NCBI RefSeq assembly: GCF_002813455.1
Contig: NZ_PHHE01000001.1
Coordinates: 992,001 to 1,056,000, forward strand
Direction: 5' to 3'
Source: Pseudomonas baetica
GTDB taxonomy: Bacteria > Pseudomonadota > Gammaproteobacteria > Pseudomonadales > Pseudomonadaceae
Length of the DNA stretch: 64,000 nt
Part shown: positions 51,910 through 59,418 of the stretch, in pieces
Layout of the letters: each line of letters opens with the position of its first letter
Position numbering within the stretch: the first letter of the stretch is position 1
Program-made: the position numbers and the translations under genes
Notes under the pieces: generated by a model
Databases searched by the model: none
Told to the model about the DNA's origin: nothing
Seen by the model: only the letters and a program-made list of their open reading frames with translations

Positions 51910-52087
51910 GATTCTGTTGAAAAAGTCGACTTCTGTTTCTACGGCAGAAAAGTACGCGTTCGAGATTGAAATTCGTGCGTTGCGCAGAGGGTTCAAGGCT
52001 CAGATTTGACGTAGCGGTGTGAAAAAATGGCATTTTCACCGTTCGATAAATGGGTAGCTCGGCCGGGTCGACTTTTTCAACACAATC
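51910..52087 (-). mobile_element. 178-bp MITE, copy 2 (IS1182-type ends, GGCC duplication)
   Basis: Bounded by GATTCTGTTGAAAAAGT at 51910 and ACTTTTTCAACACAATC ending at 52087, with GGCC duplicated at 51906-51909 and 52088-52091. It is the inverse of copy 1 with the same length and nearly identical interior. It has no coding capacity. It occupies most of the gap between the E1-like gene and the integrase. Confidence 0.88.
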
Positions 52088-52168
52088 GGCCGATTTCTGC
52101 CGATCACGACGATCCGGAGTCGACCTGAAGCAAGCGCTCAGCGATTTCTATGAAACTATGAACCTGAC

Positions 52169-53623
52169 CTATGGAGCCGACAGTGATCCAGTGGCAGAGT
52201 AGGCTGGAAAAGACATCATCGACTCAGCCGGTGGATGCTCGTAGGTCGAGGACAACACAGCACTGAGTCGATCGCCCAACAGGTTCCAGGCGCGTTTCTT
52301 CTCTTCGGCATAATCGTGATGCAGGTAGTGGCGCCTCACCCGAGAGCCAGCCAGCACATGGTTTTGACAGCGATCGATAACGTCCAGACTGACACCCAAA
52401 GCTTGCATCATGGTCGCGCCCGTGCGGCGCAGGTCATGTGGCGTCCAGTCGCCGTTTTGGCCGTCGGCAAGGACCAGAGTGTCGTCGTGACGCCGTCGTG
52501 AGAGGGCTTTGCGGTGTTTGAACCGGGCCTGGCGATCGCCGACCTGTTTGCTCGCCACCTTTACGTCCACATGTCCATCATCCTGCTTGTTCGGAAAGCA
52601 CCACTGGGAGTCTCCCGTCAGGGTCTTGAGTTCCTGAAAGAAATGCAGGGCGAAGGGGGAGAGGAAGACATGGTGGTCCTGTTTCTTGCCCCGGGCGCCT
52701 TTGACGTTTTCGCTGGGGAGGAACCAGGTCTGCCGGTCCAGGTCGACATTTTTCCACTCGGCCTGGAGCAACTCACCAATCCGGCACAGCGTGCCCAGGC
52801 TAATCCAGAGCGCGAGCTGCGTTTCGTTCTTTAGCGGTCGAATGCCGTCGTATTTTTGGCCCGCGGGGAGGGCGTCGTAATCGGCGGTCATTTGCTGGAA
52901 GCGGTTGTGCAGCTCCAACAGCTCCGCCGGCGAAAGGATGCGGCTTCTTTCCGCTTCGTAGTTGGCAGGGATCAATGGGGAGATGTCGACCAGTTCCGTC
53001 GGATCGCCCTCGATCAATAAGGCCCGCCAGGGCTGACGTTTTCTGGCCCAGCTGAACATCTGAGTGAGGTCGGCGAAGAAGCTGATGGCTTGCCGGTGAG
53101 CGCCGCGGAGGAGGACCGCTCGTATCAGCGCCCGAATATCGTGTTCGGACACACTGCTCACCGCTGTCTTGCCAAGTGCCGGGTATAGGTCCTTGTTAAA
53201 ACGGCGCTGCAATTCAGCATTACCATCTTTGCGCGCCACGCCATCCAACAACCAGGCCTTAGCCAGATCCTGGACGGTCAACGTTTGCACCTTCGTCGTT
53301 TCTACTTGTTCGGCCTCTACGTTAGCCGCGGCGTATGCCTGTGCCTTGGCGGTTTTCTTGTGCTCATTGGGATTGATTTGCTCATCAATGAGTGCCCTTG
53401 CCTGGTTACGGGCCTTGCGGATGTCCGTCAGGGATTTGCGCGGCCAGGTTCCGCAGGCGTACTCTTTGTTCTGGTCGCCCCAGCGATAACGATAGAAAAA
53501 GCTGACCGACACACCGTCCTTACGGACTGAGATTCGACCGGCCAGATTGCCATCCTCCCGGAGGATTCGGCCGGCATCGTTGGCGGTCAGCGACTCGAGT
53601 TCTTTGATGGTGATTTTGGCCAT
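52169..53623 (-). CDS. tyrosine recombinase/integrase (genomic-island type)
   Basis: 484 residues from ATG 53623 (MAKITIKELESLTANDAGRIL); an upstream in-frame ATG lacks a ribosome site. An N-terminal arm-binding domain with GISVRKDGVSVSFFYRY-like strands and a SAM-like core-binding domain lead into the catalytic domain. That domain has Arg in LGTLCRIGELLQAEW, the HxxR box in TPHDLRRTGATMMQALG, and the nucleophile Tyr in RVRRHYLHHDYAEEK. Such integrases insert at tRNA genes. Its start lies 160 bp from a tRNA-Pro 3' fragment (53783-53827), so that site is the likely attachment junction. Confidence 0.9.
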   Translation of the reverse strand: MAKITIKELESLTANDAGRILREDGNLAGRISVRKDGVSVSFFYRYRWGDQNKEYACGTWPRKSLTDIRKARNQARALIDEQINPNEHKKTAKAQAYAAANVEAEQVETTKVQTLTVQDLAKAWLLDGVARKDGNAELQRRFNKDLYPALGKTAVSSVSEHDIRALIRAVLLRGAHRQAISFFADLTQMFSWARKRQPWRALLIEGDPTELVDISPLIPANYEAERSRILSPAELLELHNRFQQMTADYDALPAGQKYDGIRPLKNETQLALWISLGTLCRIGELLQAEWKNVDLDRQTWFLPSENVKGARGKKQDHHVFLSPFALHFFQELKTLTGDSQWCFPNKQDDGHVDVKVASKQVGDRQARFKHRKALSRRRHDDTLVLADGQNGDWTPHDLRRTGATMMQALGVSLDVIDRCQNHVLAGSRVRRHYLHHDYAEEKKRAWNLLGDRLSAVLSSTYEHPPAESMMSFPAYSATGSLSAP

Positions 53624-53782
53624 GAAACGGACTCCCCTACTTTTACCCCCACAAAAACGTCGGCTCTTGATAGACGTTACTGGACTCTCGTAGAGCCGAA
53701 CACCGCTGGAGCTCAAGTAAATACTAGCTTAGAAAAATCCAGAGTAAAATTTTGGAAGCTTTCAAGAAGTATGAAAAAGGAG

Positions 53783-53876
53783 ATGGGGTGCTAGGGGTCG
53801 AGTGTTCGAATCACTCCGTCCCGACCATATAATTCAATGACTTAGGCCAATGTTCACAGCATTGGCCTTTTTCATG
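53783..53876 (+). repeat. attachment-type direct repeat, copy 1: tRNA-Pro(GGG) 3' part plus its terminator
   Basis: 53783-53827 spells the end of a tRNA: the TGGGG anticodon region, GCTAG stem strand, T-arm GAGTG-TTCGAAT-CACTC, acceptor strand CGTCCCG, A and CCA. A terminator hairpin (GGCCAATG…CATTGGCC, T-run) follows. The 5' half of the tRNA is absent. A 94-bp copy with two mismatches lies at 57345-57438. Confidence 0.82.
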
Positions 53877-53906
53877 CGCGTGACATTTGCGTGACTTCTC
53901 CGTTTC

Positions 53907-54118
53907 TCACGCCTGCTTCCTCTTCAAGATTGTCAGCACCGGCGCACGCGAATTGGTTGCTGATACCATGTTCGCAGCCTCAATCAGATGCCCGAGCTCA
54001 GCGCCCGAATAGTGACTGGTGATGCTGCCGTTCTTGTGACCCAGAAGTGCCTTTCGGTCTTCTTTGGTTACTCCTGCCGCTCGAAGGCGACTGGCCAGTA
54101 CGTCACCTGGGGAGGGAG
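53907..54118 (-). pseudogene. tyrosine integrase, C-terminal remnant
   Basis: On the minus strand: GDVLASRLRAAGVTKEDRKA, LLGHKNGSITSHYSGAEL (box with LGH and the nucleophile Tyr), GHLIEAANMVSATNSRAPVL, ending at TGA 53907-53909. This is a typical integrase C terminus placed just 30 bp past the tRNA-derived repeat. The rest of the gene is deleted at ~54118, where another gene fragment begins. It is a scar of an integration event different from that of the 52169 integrase. Confidence 0.7.
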
Positions 54119-54290
54119 TTACTGCTGAGGGTGTGTCGCGTTCCAGCGCTCGAAGGCGTCCTGCGTCGTGGCTGCGTCGATCAGTTCGCGCAGCTGGTTC
54201 AACGGCTGCGGCGACTCATGCAGAAACACGAAGTCATAGACGATGCGTATGCAGGGTTTGGCGCCCAGCTGGTGCTTGGCGAGCGGTCGC
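54119..54290 (-). pseudogene. fragment of an unidentified island gene
   Basis: A minus-strand frame reads KHQLGAKPCIRIVYDFVFLH, ESPQPLNQLRELIDAATTQD, AFERWNATHPQQ and stops at 54119-54121. Composition looks coding, but upstream the frame is closed, so it is a 3' fragment fused to the integrase scar. I do not recognise the family. From 54291 to 54726 I see no gene. Confidence 0.45.
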
Positions 54291-54726
54291 GCTCGTCAAG
54301 GTAGACGCTTGCGAAGAGCTGCGACGACAGGTTCCGGTCGGCGATAAGAGTTACCTAGGTGCGGGAGTACCGCATCAAAATCTAGATTACGTCGGCGATA
54401 GGCGGCGATGAAGTACGTACAGTCCAGCGCCAAGTGCCGGCTATATCAGAGCTGGCTTTGCCTATGTATGCTGTTGATAACCTATACGAGTTACGGACAT
54501 GCTTTTATAAGACTTGCATATCTAGACAGTCTTGAGGATGTACCAAGTTACTTATTCCCTTTGATGGTGATCCTGTCGTACTGTTATTCTGGGCAGGTAA
54601 ACGGAAGTAGTCGAGACGCATCGTCAACGTGTAATCAACGGCATTGATGCTGCCAGTATCTTAATACAGCCTTACACCAGAAAGTACTGAATCGAATGTT
54701 CAGGAGTATTTTCAGTTTTCGTATTT

Positions 54727-54984
54727 TTAGTCGTGAGATTTTGACTCTAAATACGCAATCCCTTTGTTCGAAAGCCATCCGATTGAAGAGTGTATTCCCG
54801 ATTCTACGAGACCTTTATCAATAGACCTGTTAACAGCGCTTTCACATACTTTTCTTGGGGCGCCGGTTTGTTCTTGAAGCAACTCCGCAGCACGACTAAA
54901 ACGGTAGCCAATTGGTGCTTTCTGTAAATGAATTTCTCTAACGGCCTTGCAAACCGTTAGATCAGTAATGTCCTTGGTTTTCAT
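54727..54984 (-). CDS. hypothetical protein, 85 residues
   Basis: Starts at ATG 54984 with AAGGGTGTGAG upstream. The sequence (DLTVCKAVREIHLQKAPIGY, AAELLQEQTGAPRKVCESAV, LVESGIHSSIGWLSNKGIAYLE) is alpha-helical with a final hairpin-like segment, compatible with a small winged-helix protein, but I cannot assign a family. AT-rich relative to the core genes. It is carried in the segment between the two tRNA-Pro repeats. Confidence 0.6.
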   Translation of the reverse strand: MKTKDITDLTVCKAVREIHLQKAPIGYRFSRAAELLQEQTGAPRKVCESAVNRSIDKGLVESGIHSSIGWLSNKGIAYLESKSHD

Positions 54985-55177
54985 CTCACACCCTTCATAG
55001 TGGTTGCTTAGGCAGTTTGTAGAGTATTTGTAATTTAATTCTTGTCTGCTGGCGATGTCTAGTGGGTAGCGTTGAAGGGCTATCTAGCCTGTCGTGTTGC
55101 TGTCCCTTGCGCCAGGGAGTTGAGTCGATGACCGTCGATCAGTGAGTCGTTGAAACTCGCCATGCTGATTACAGATA

Positions 55178-55193
55178 CTGTATTTTTATCCAG
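55178..55193 (+). promoter_or_regulatory. LexA box
   Basis: CTGTATTTTTATCCAG fits the pseudomonad SOS box CTGT-N8-CCAG/ACAG, and the dyad extends to TACTG/CAGTA. It lies 13 bp upstream of ATG 55207, so LexA binding would block that gene's transcription. Confidence 0.7.
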
Positions 55194-55206
55194 TATAGAG
55201 CAAGCA

Positions 55207-55506
55207 ATGCGGTTCGTGATTGTGCCCATGAGAGAGCGAGGCGTCGCCAGAGCGCAATTGGATATCGCCAGCGCCGAACCGGTGAAGGGCGATATCATTT
55301 TCTCCAGTGCGCCGTCTGACATCCTCAAAAGAACGTCCAGCACCGCGTCTCTGCGGCATGGTGCCTGGCCGGGTGATACGCGCCCGATTCGACCGCTTCT
55401 TGATGCTGGCCTGTTCAGCATGGCAACGCTCGGTTTCACGCTGAGCGGCCTGGAAGAGATCAATGGTGTTCTGTACGCGCAGTCTTGGTATTGCAGGGAC
55501 GTGTGA
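55207..55506 (+). CDS. hypothetical protein under a LexA box (putative SOS gene), 99 residues
   Basis: I choose ATG 55207 because the LexA box ends 13 bp before it and earlier in-frame ATGs overlap the box. The protein reads MRFVIVPMRERGVARAQLDI, ASAEPVKGDIIFSSAPSDIL and ends GFTLSGLEEINGVLYAQSWYCRDV. No domain is recognised. A longer frame on the opposite strand (55080-55568) is probably its shadow. Damage-inducible small genes are common island or prophage cargo. A possible continuation in another frame after 55506 (VFDWQNAGETVN) might indicate a frameshift. Between 55507 and 55884 I see no other gene. Confidence 0.55.
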   Translation: MRFVIVPMRERGVARAQLDIASAEPVKGDIIFSSAPSDILKRTSSTASLRHGAWPGDTRPIRPLLDAGLFSMATLGFTLSGLEEINGVLYAQSWYCRDV

Positions 55507-55884
55507 TTGTGTTCGATTGGCAGAACGCCGGAGAAACGGTGAACTACTGTAGGAATATCCAACGCCAAGTTATTTATTCTTATAGGGTGATGTGGCGGTT
55601 TTGTACCTTTTTAAATGATCTGTTTTTCTTTATATATCAATTGCTGGTTTCGGGGGCACCTTGCCCCAGCGCATGCTCAGCGAATTGTCGGTACCACCGA
55701 CTACGGTGACCGGGGGCTGATCAGGCTGGCGGCGTGACAAGCGTATGTGTAGGAGGTGGCGGCTCCAAGTCCATGAGTTACAGCGAGCAGTATCACGAGA
55801 TCGACTTTCTAAAATTTAGTTTTGAAATAGCCGCTCAAGATTTTCTCGGCGGCTATCTGATCGACTAAGGCTCACGCCGTTATA

Positions 55885-56268
55885 TTATTTTTTTTCTGCC
55901 CTGAAGGTCACGGTAGCGTTATCGCCGCCTCCACCACTGTATGAAACTTTAACGTTTTCGCTATCGGTCGTGATTTCATACGAATTAGACCCCACGTATG
56001 GGTCGTCCCAGTGGATATTTATATTGCAAACTTCCTCAGTGACAAAATCATAAAAAGCGTAGGAGCAAAGTGCCTCCGTGCCCGTAGCGAACCCGTCCGA
56101 CTCCGTCTTCCAATAGCCTTTGCCGGGCACATTGGAGCTCGGCTTCAATATTTTCTGCGGAGGATAGGTATCCCATTCCCCATGATCTAACTTCAGAGAG
56201 TTTTGAATTAGACTCAAGGTGGAGTCGAGGAAATTCTCAAAATAAACATCAACGCTTCTTTTAGCCAT
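55885..56268 (-). CDS. aegerolysin-like beta-sandwich protein
   Basis: 127 residues from ATG 56268, behind AAGGAATT. No signal peptide. The pattern LDHGEWDTYPPQKILKPSS … YWKTESDGFATGTEALCSYAF … INIHWDDPYVGSNSYEI … VSYSGGGGDNATVTF parallels aegerolysins and related haemolysin-like proteins: aromatic-rich strands, a GTE turn, WDxPyxGSN, then a terminal Gly-rich strand. Aegerolysins bind membrane lipids and often work with a partner pore-former; none is seen here. Family assignment is by motif memory only. The gene is AT-rich and lies between tRNA-derived repeats, so it is likely acquired. Confidence 0.5.
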   Translation of the reverse strand: MAKRSVDVYFENFLDSTLSLIQNSLKLDHGEWDTYPPQKILKPSSNVPGKGYWKTESDGFATGTEALCSYAFYDFVTEEVCNINIHWDDPYVGSNSYEITTDSENVKVSYSGGGGDNATVTFRAEKK

Positions 56269-57344
56269 CGGTATAATTCCTTTTATTGAATTAACATTGC
56301 GCCTGCAATAGTTGGTTTGGGTTTTGCTCCGGCTGTTCTATGTGTCTGGTTGTATGCGATTGCTCCTTTTTATAGACTTTGTTAGTTATTTCTGATGCCC
56401 CGTTCAGGCATGGTTTTTAAATATTTGCCAGTAAGTGTTTCGGGCTTTGATTTTTTATCAGGAAGGGGCTTGCTGTCCTGTTTCCAGTTCAGGTACTTAT
56501 TATTGATTTCAGCTTGTACTGATTAAAAATTTACTTATGCATCATCAGTTGATCGTGCGCAGTTAGAAACTCATCGTACGTTTTTGATGAATATGCGGTT
56601 AAATTTTTGGCATTGGTGGGCAATTTGATGAGCTCCTTATTCCATTAGGAGTGACGATTGAATCTATCCCTTCAAGCTAAGTTAACCACATACTATGGTT
56701 TGTTTAATCCTAACAGAGGCTAGACGGCGATCTTTAAAAGTCAAGCAACGTGTAGCGGATATGAGCCGTGCGATGCGCTTATGAGCAAACCGGGCTTGTT
56801 GGTTGTATAACCCTATATTTTGTGCAGGTAACGGCAGAGTGACGACTCTGGACAAGATCCTTGCCTAGCCATCAGAGCTGGTCATTGTTGAATGGAGCCG
56901 TGTGGTGCAAGCGCTGCGGCGGGATGCAGCAAGAGGTAGATCACTGCAATTTCCATTCCCCAAGTCGCACGATGTTCGGTGCAAACGTCCAACCATGGGC
57001 TGGAGGATGTAAAGCCTGCCCTTGATAACCATAATCGCGGTGTAAATCTGCTTCAGTGCAGAAATGCAAAGCCCCGAATGTTCGCGGCTCCTGGGCTTCT
57101 ATTTTCGCCTCCATCCTTTAATGGCTGGCGAACGTGGTGGCGAGATTACCAGCGATGTATTCGTAATTCACTACTGCTATAAATGGATTGGGTTCGGTCG
57201 GCAGGACGCCGTGAGGGCTGTGCGCAAAACCTCCTCTGGAGACGGCGAGTTTCCGTTTACATAAGCACAAAAAAGCGGGTGTTTTACCTGCACTGGAATT
57301 TATTTTTTCTAAAAACAATAGGTTATATTGATTTAGTGCCCAGC
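56269..57344. other. ~1.1-kb AT-rich stretch with no supportable gene
   Basis: No frame combines a ribosome site, coding-like composition and a recognisable protein. It contains the promoter of the aegerolysin-like gene near 56280 and otherwise looks like decayed island DNA. Confidence 0.5.
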
Positions 57345-57438
57345 ATGGGGTGCTAGGGGGCGAGTGTTCGAATCACTCCGTCCCGACCATATAATTCAAT
57401 GACTTAGGCCAATGCTCACAGCATTGGCCTTTTTCATG
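57345..57438 (+). repeat. attachment-type direct repeat, copy 2: tRNA-Pro(GGG) 3' part plus terminator
   Basis: Same 94 bp as 53783-53876 with two changes; the tRNA part ends at CCA 57387-57389. Weak similarity continues to ~57462 (TGAC-TTTGCG-GACTT), which may be arm-type integrase sites. It marks the right edge of the 3.56-kb segment. The 5' half of the tRNA is again absent. Confidence 0.82.
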
Positions 57439-57558
57439 GGGCTGACTTTTGCGGGACTTGTTCGAACGTGGTCCCTATCAAGACGTGTCCTGCGCATCTG
57501 GATTGCAGGTGCCCGATATTTCTACGTCGGTGCCGCGCAGTCGAGCGTTCTCGATAAA

Positions 57559-57774
57559 TCAGCTATTTTTCGCGTTCAGTTTACGCAACTCTTCATAAGT
57601 CGCGGATTGAACGAACCAGAAGCCAGAGATGATGCACCAGCTCAAAGTACCTACAACGAAGGTACTGACAGCGGCGAGAAAACTCTGGCTTAGCATCACA
57701 AGTGCAGCAATCCAGATGACTGCCAGTGCGATATAGAGAACGGTGTTGTTAACGCTGATAACGAAGTCTTTCAT
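57559..57774 (-). CDS. small inner-membrane protein
   Basis: 71 residues. Two ATGs are available; the one at 57774 is chosen because AAGGA is 7 bp upstream of it but abuts the earlier ATG. Two membrane segments are evident (TVLYIALAVIWIAALVMLSQ and AAVSTFVVGTLSWCIISGFW), followed by a short charged tail. The pattern resembles small superinfection-immunity/DUF-type membrane proteins. Function unknown. Confidence 0.65.
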   Translation of the reverse strand: MKDFVISVNNTVLYIALAVIWIAALVMLSQSFLAAVSTFVVGTLSWCIISGFWFVQSATYEELRKLNAKNS

Positions 57775-57907
57775 GTGCATTCCTTGGATGGATTTTCCTC
57801 TGGTTACCCTTCATGGGATCCCAGTGGCGGCATCATATTGCCATCGCGCCAGGCTTCGCTAGTCGCTGATTAGGGAAGACTCGATATCAGTCATGCTGTT
57901 CGAGTCA

Positions 57908-58186
57908 TTACTGATCGGGCTTCTTCTCGATATCGTCCGAGTCACTCGACGTTGCTGCATCCTTTTCCGTTTCATGGGCTTGCGCGCCCGCATTTCCCCC
58001 TGAAGATTCTTCTCCCTTCTTGTTCGCTTTTTCATCATTGGCGCGCGAGCTTTTAGACTGGTTGACGCCAGGCAGTGCATTGGGTGGCGCGGAGGAGTCA
58101 GCGCTGGTTTTCTCGGCTGCCAAGGCACATGCCGGGCCGATGAGTAGCAGGCTGGCAAACGATACCGCCATAATTTTCTTGTTCAT
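57908..58186 (-). CDS. small secreted low-complexity protein
   Basis: 92 residues behind GGAAGG. A signal peptide (KIMAVSFASLLLIGPACALA) is followed by a hydrophilic Ser/Lys/Glu/Asp-rich region (SSRANDEKANKKGEESSGG) with no fold signature. Probably a periplasmic, intrinsically disordered protein. Function unknown. Confidence 0.65.
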   Translation of the reverse strand: MNKKIMAVSFASLLLIGPACALAAEKTSADSSAPPNALPGVNQSKSSRANDEKANKKGEESSGGNAGAQAHETEKDAATSSDSDDIEKKPDQ

Positions 58187-58428
58187 CTTCTAAGCCTTCC
58201 ACGCGATGGGATGTGCTGCATTGGACATTAGGAGTCGTGGCAAAGGTGCGCGGCGCTGGACGAGCGGTAGCAATTACTAAATGACAACCCGCAGAATTGG
58301 CTGTGCCTTGGGCGGATGTGAGGCTCCAGCTTTGTCGCCTGATATTGCCAAAAAGCGGCAAATTGCTGGCCCCCTAATGCTTATTTCATCGGCAAACTCG
58401 CCTTTTTTCAAAAGGTTAGGTTGGCTAT

Positions 58429-58758
58429 ATGCGGACGTTTGTCATAACCGTTGCAACGCTTTCCATGGCTGTCCTTGCTTCGGGAGTTCAGGCAAAAGAG
58501 CTAAGTAAAAGCCATCGCTTTGCTTGTACGTGGGGCTCGGACATCGCCGCAGGCGCACAGAAATCAAAACTTTCAGGGATGTCTTTGTATGGCGCGCGTA
58601 AACAGTTGCAGGTGCGTCGATTCCAGCAACCGTGGATGCGTATGACGGCGATGGGGATTATCGAGCAAACCTACAACAGCACCTCGAAGCTCCAGCCCGC
58701 TGCGGTCAAGCAGACCTACTATGAACAATGCGTGCGGCATGAACTGGCGCAGCGATAG
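58429..58758 (+). CDS. small exported hypothetical protein
   Basis: 109 residues with a signal peptide (FVITVATLSMAVLASGVQA). The mature part contains two cysteines (RFACTWGSDIA and YYEQCVRHEL) that could form a disulphide in the periplasm. AAAGGTTAGG precedes the start. The sequence is of a kind common in pseudomonads without assigned function. Confidence 0.65.
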   Translation: MRTFVITVATLSMAVLASGVQAKELSKSHRFACTWGSDIAAGAQKSKLSGMSLYGARKQLQVRRFQQPWMRMTAMGIIEQTYNSTSKLQPAAVKQTYYEQCVRHELAQR

Positions 58759-58842
58759 AAGAGAAATTCCCGGCAGCCATGACCAATCTACCCATCGCGG
58801 TCTACAGTTCAGTGGATGATCCGACTGTCTGAGAGCACGGAT

Positions 58843-59298
58843 ATGTTCAAAAGATCAACACGATGGATTGCAGCTTCGATGTCGCTCGTACTGGCCGCTG
58901 GCTCGTCGGTGGCACTGGCCGACCCCGGTAACGGTAAAGGGCAAGGCAACGGTAAAGGCAATCAACACAACTCCCAGGGCCAAGGGAGCAAAGGCAAAAA
59001 TGCTGGCCATGATGACCGCAGCCATGGCCCATCCGTCGACCGCGGTAATGTGATTGGCGTGATTGGTGGCTATCGCGACTACTGGAGCCCCGGCCCGGCG
59101 CTGCCTCCGGGCATTCAGAAGAATCTGGCTCGCGGTAAACCTTTACCGCCCGGTATCGCGAAAAAACTCGATAATCGCTTGCTGGGCCATCTCCCGCACT
59201 ATGACGGCTATGAATGGCAGCAGGCGGGTACTGACCTGATTCTGGTCGCCCTCGCCACGGGGCTCATTTATGAAGTCCTGAATGGTGCCTTTGACTAA
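58843..59298 (+). CDS. RcnB/CigR-like periplasmic protein
   Basis: 151 residues from ATG 58843. A signal peptide (ASMSLVLAAGSSVALA) is followed by a Gly/Lys/Asn-rich stretch with GNGKGQGNGKGN repeats. The C-terminal domain has PALPPGIQKNLARGKPLPPGIAKKLDNRLLGHLPHYDGYEW and a final hydrophobic segment. The duplicated PPGI-x-K repeats and YDGYEWQQAGTDLILV are the RcnB/CigR signature. Relatives are small envelope proteins linked to metal homeostasis or anti-virulence. A terminator follows. Confidence 0.78.
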   Translation: MFKRSTRWIAASMSLVLAAGSSVALADPGNGKGQGNGKGNQHNSQGQGSKGKNAGHDDRSHGPSVDRGNVIGVIGGYRDYWSPGPALPPGIQKNLARGKPLPPGIAKKLDNRLLGHLPHYDGYEWQQAGTDLILVALATGLIYEVLNGAFD

Positions 59299-59314
59299 GC
59301 GCAAGTCAGCCATC

Positions 59315-59342
59315 AGCCCAACCTTTTCAGGTTGGGCTTTTT
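59315..59342 (+). terminator. Rho-independent terminator after the CigR-like gene
   Basis: AGCCCAACC-TTTTCA-GGTTGGGCT followed by TTTT. Confidence 0.9.
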
Positions 59343-59418
59343 AATACCTCAAGGCAGTCCTGGCCGGAGCAGCGGAGTACCATGTCGTGCTCTATTGACC
59401 TGCCGAGTCCGATGTCCC

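Noticed and set aside
53783..53827. A complete tRNA gene
   Set aside because: Only the anticodon-loop-to-CCA part is present; no acceptor or D-arm 5' half precedes it, at either repeat.
55080..55568. 162-residue minus-strand frame overlapping the LexA-box gene
   Set aside because: The LexA box and its spacing favour the plus-strand frame. The minus-strand protein is Ser/Arg-rich and unrecognised, though I cannot exclude it fully.
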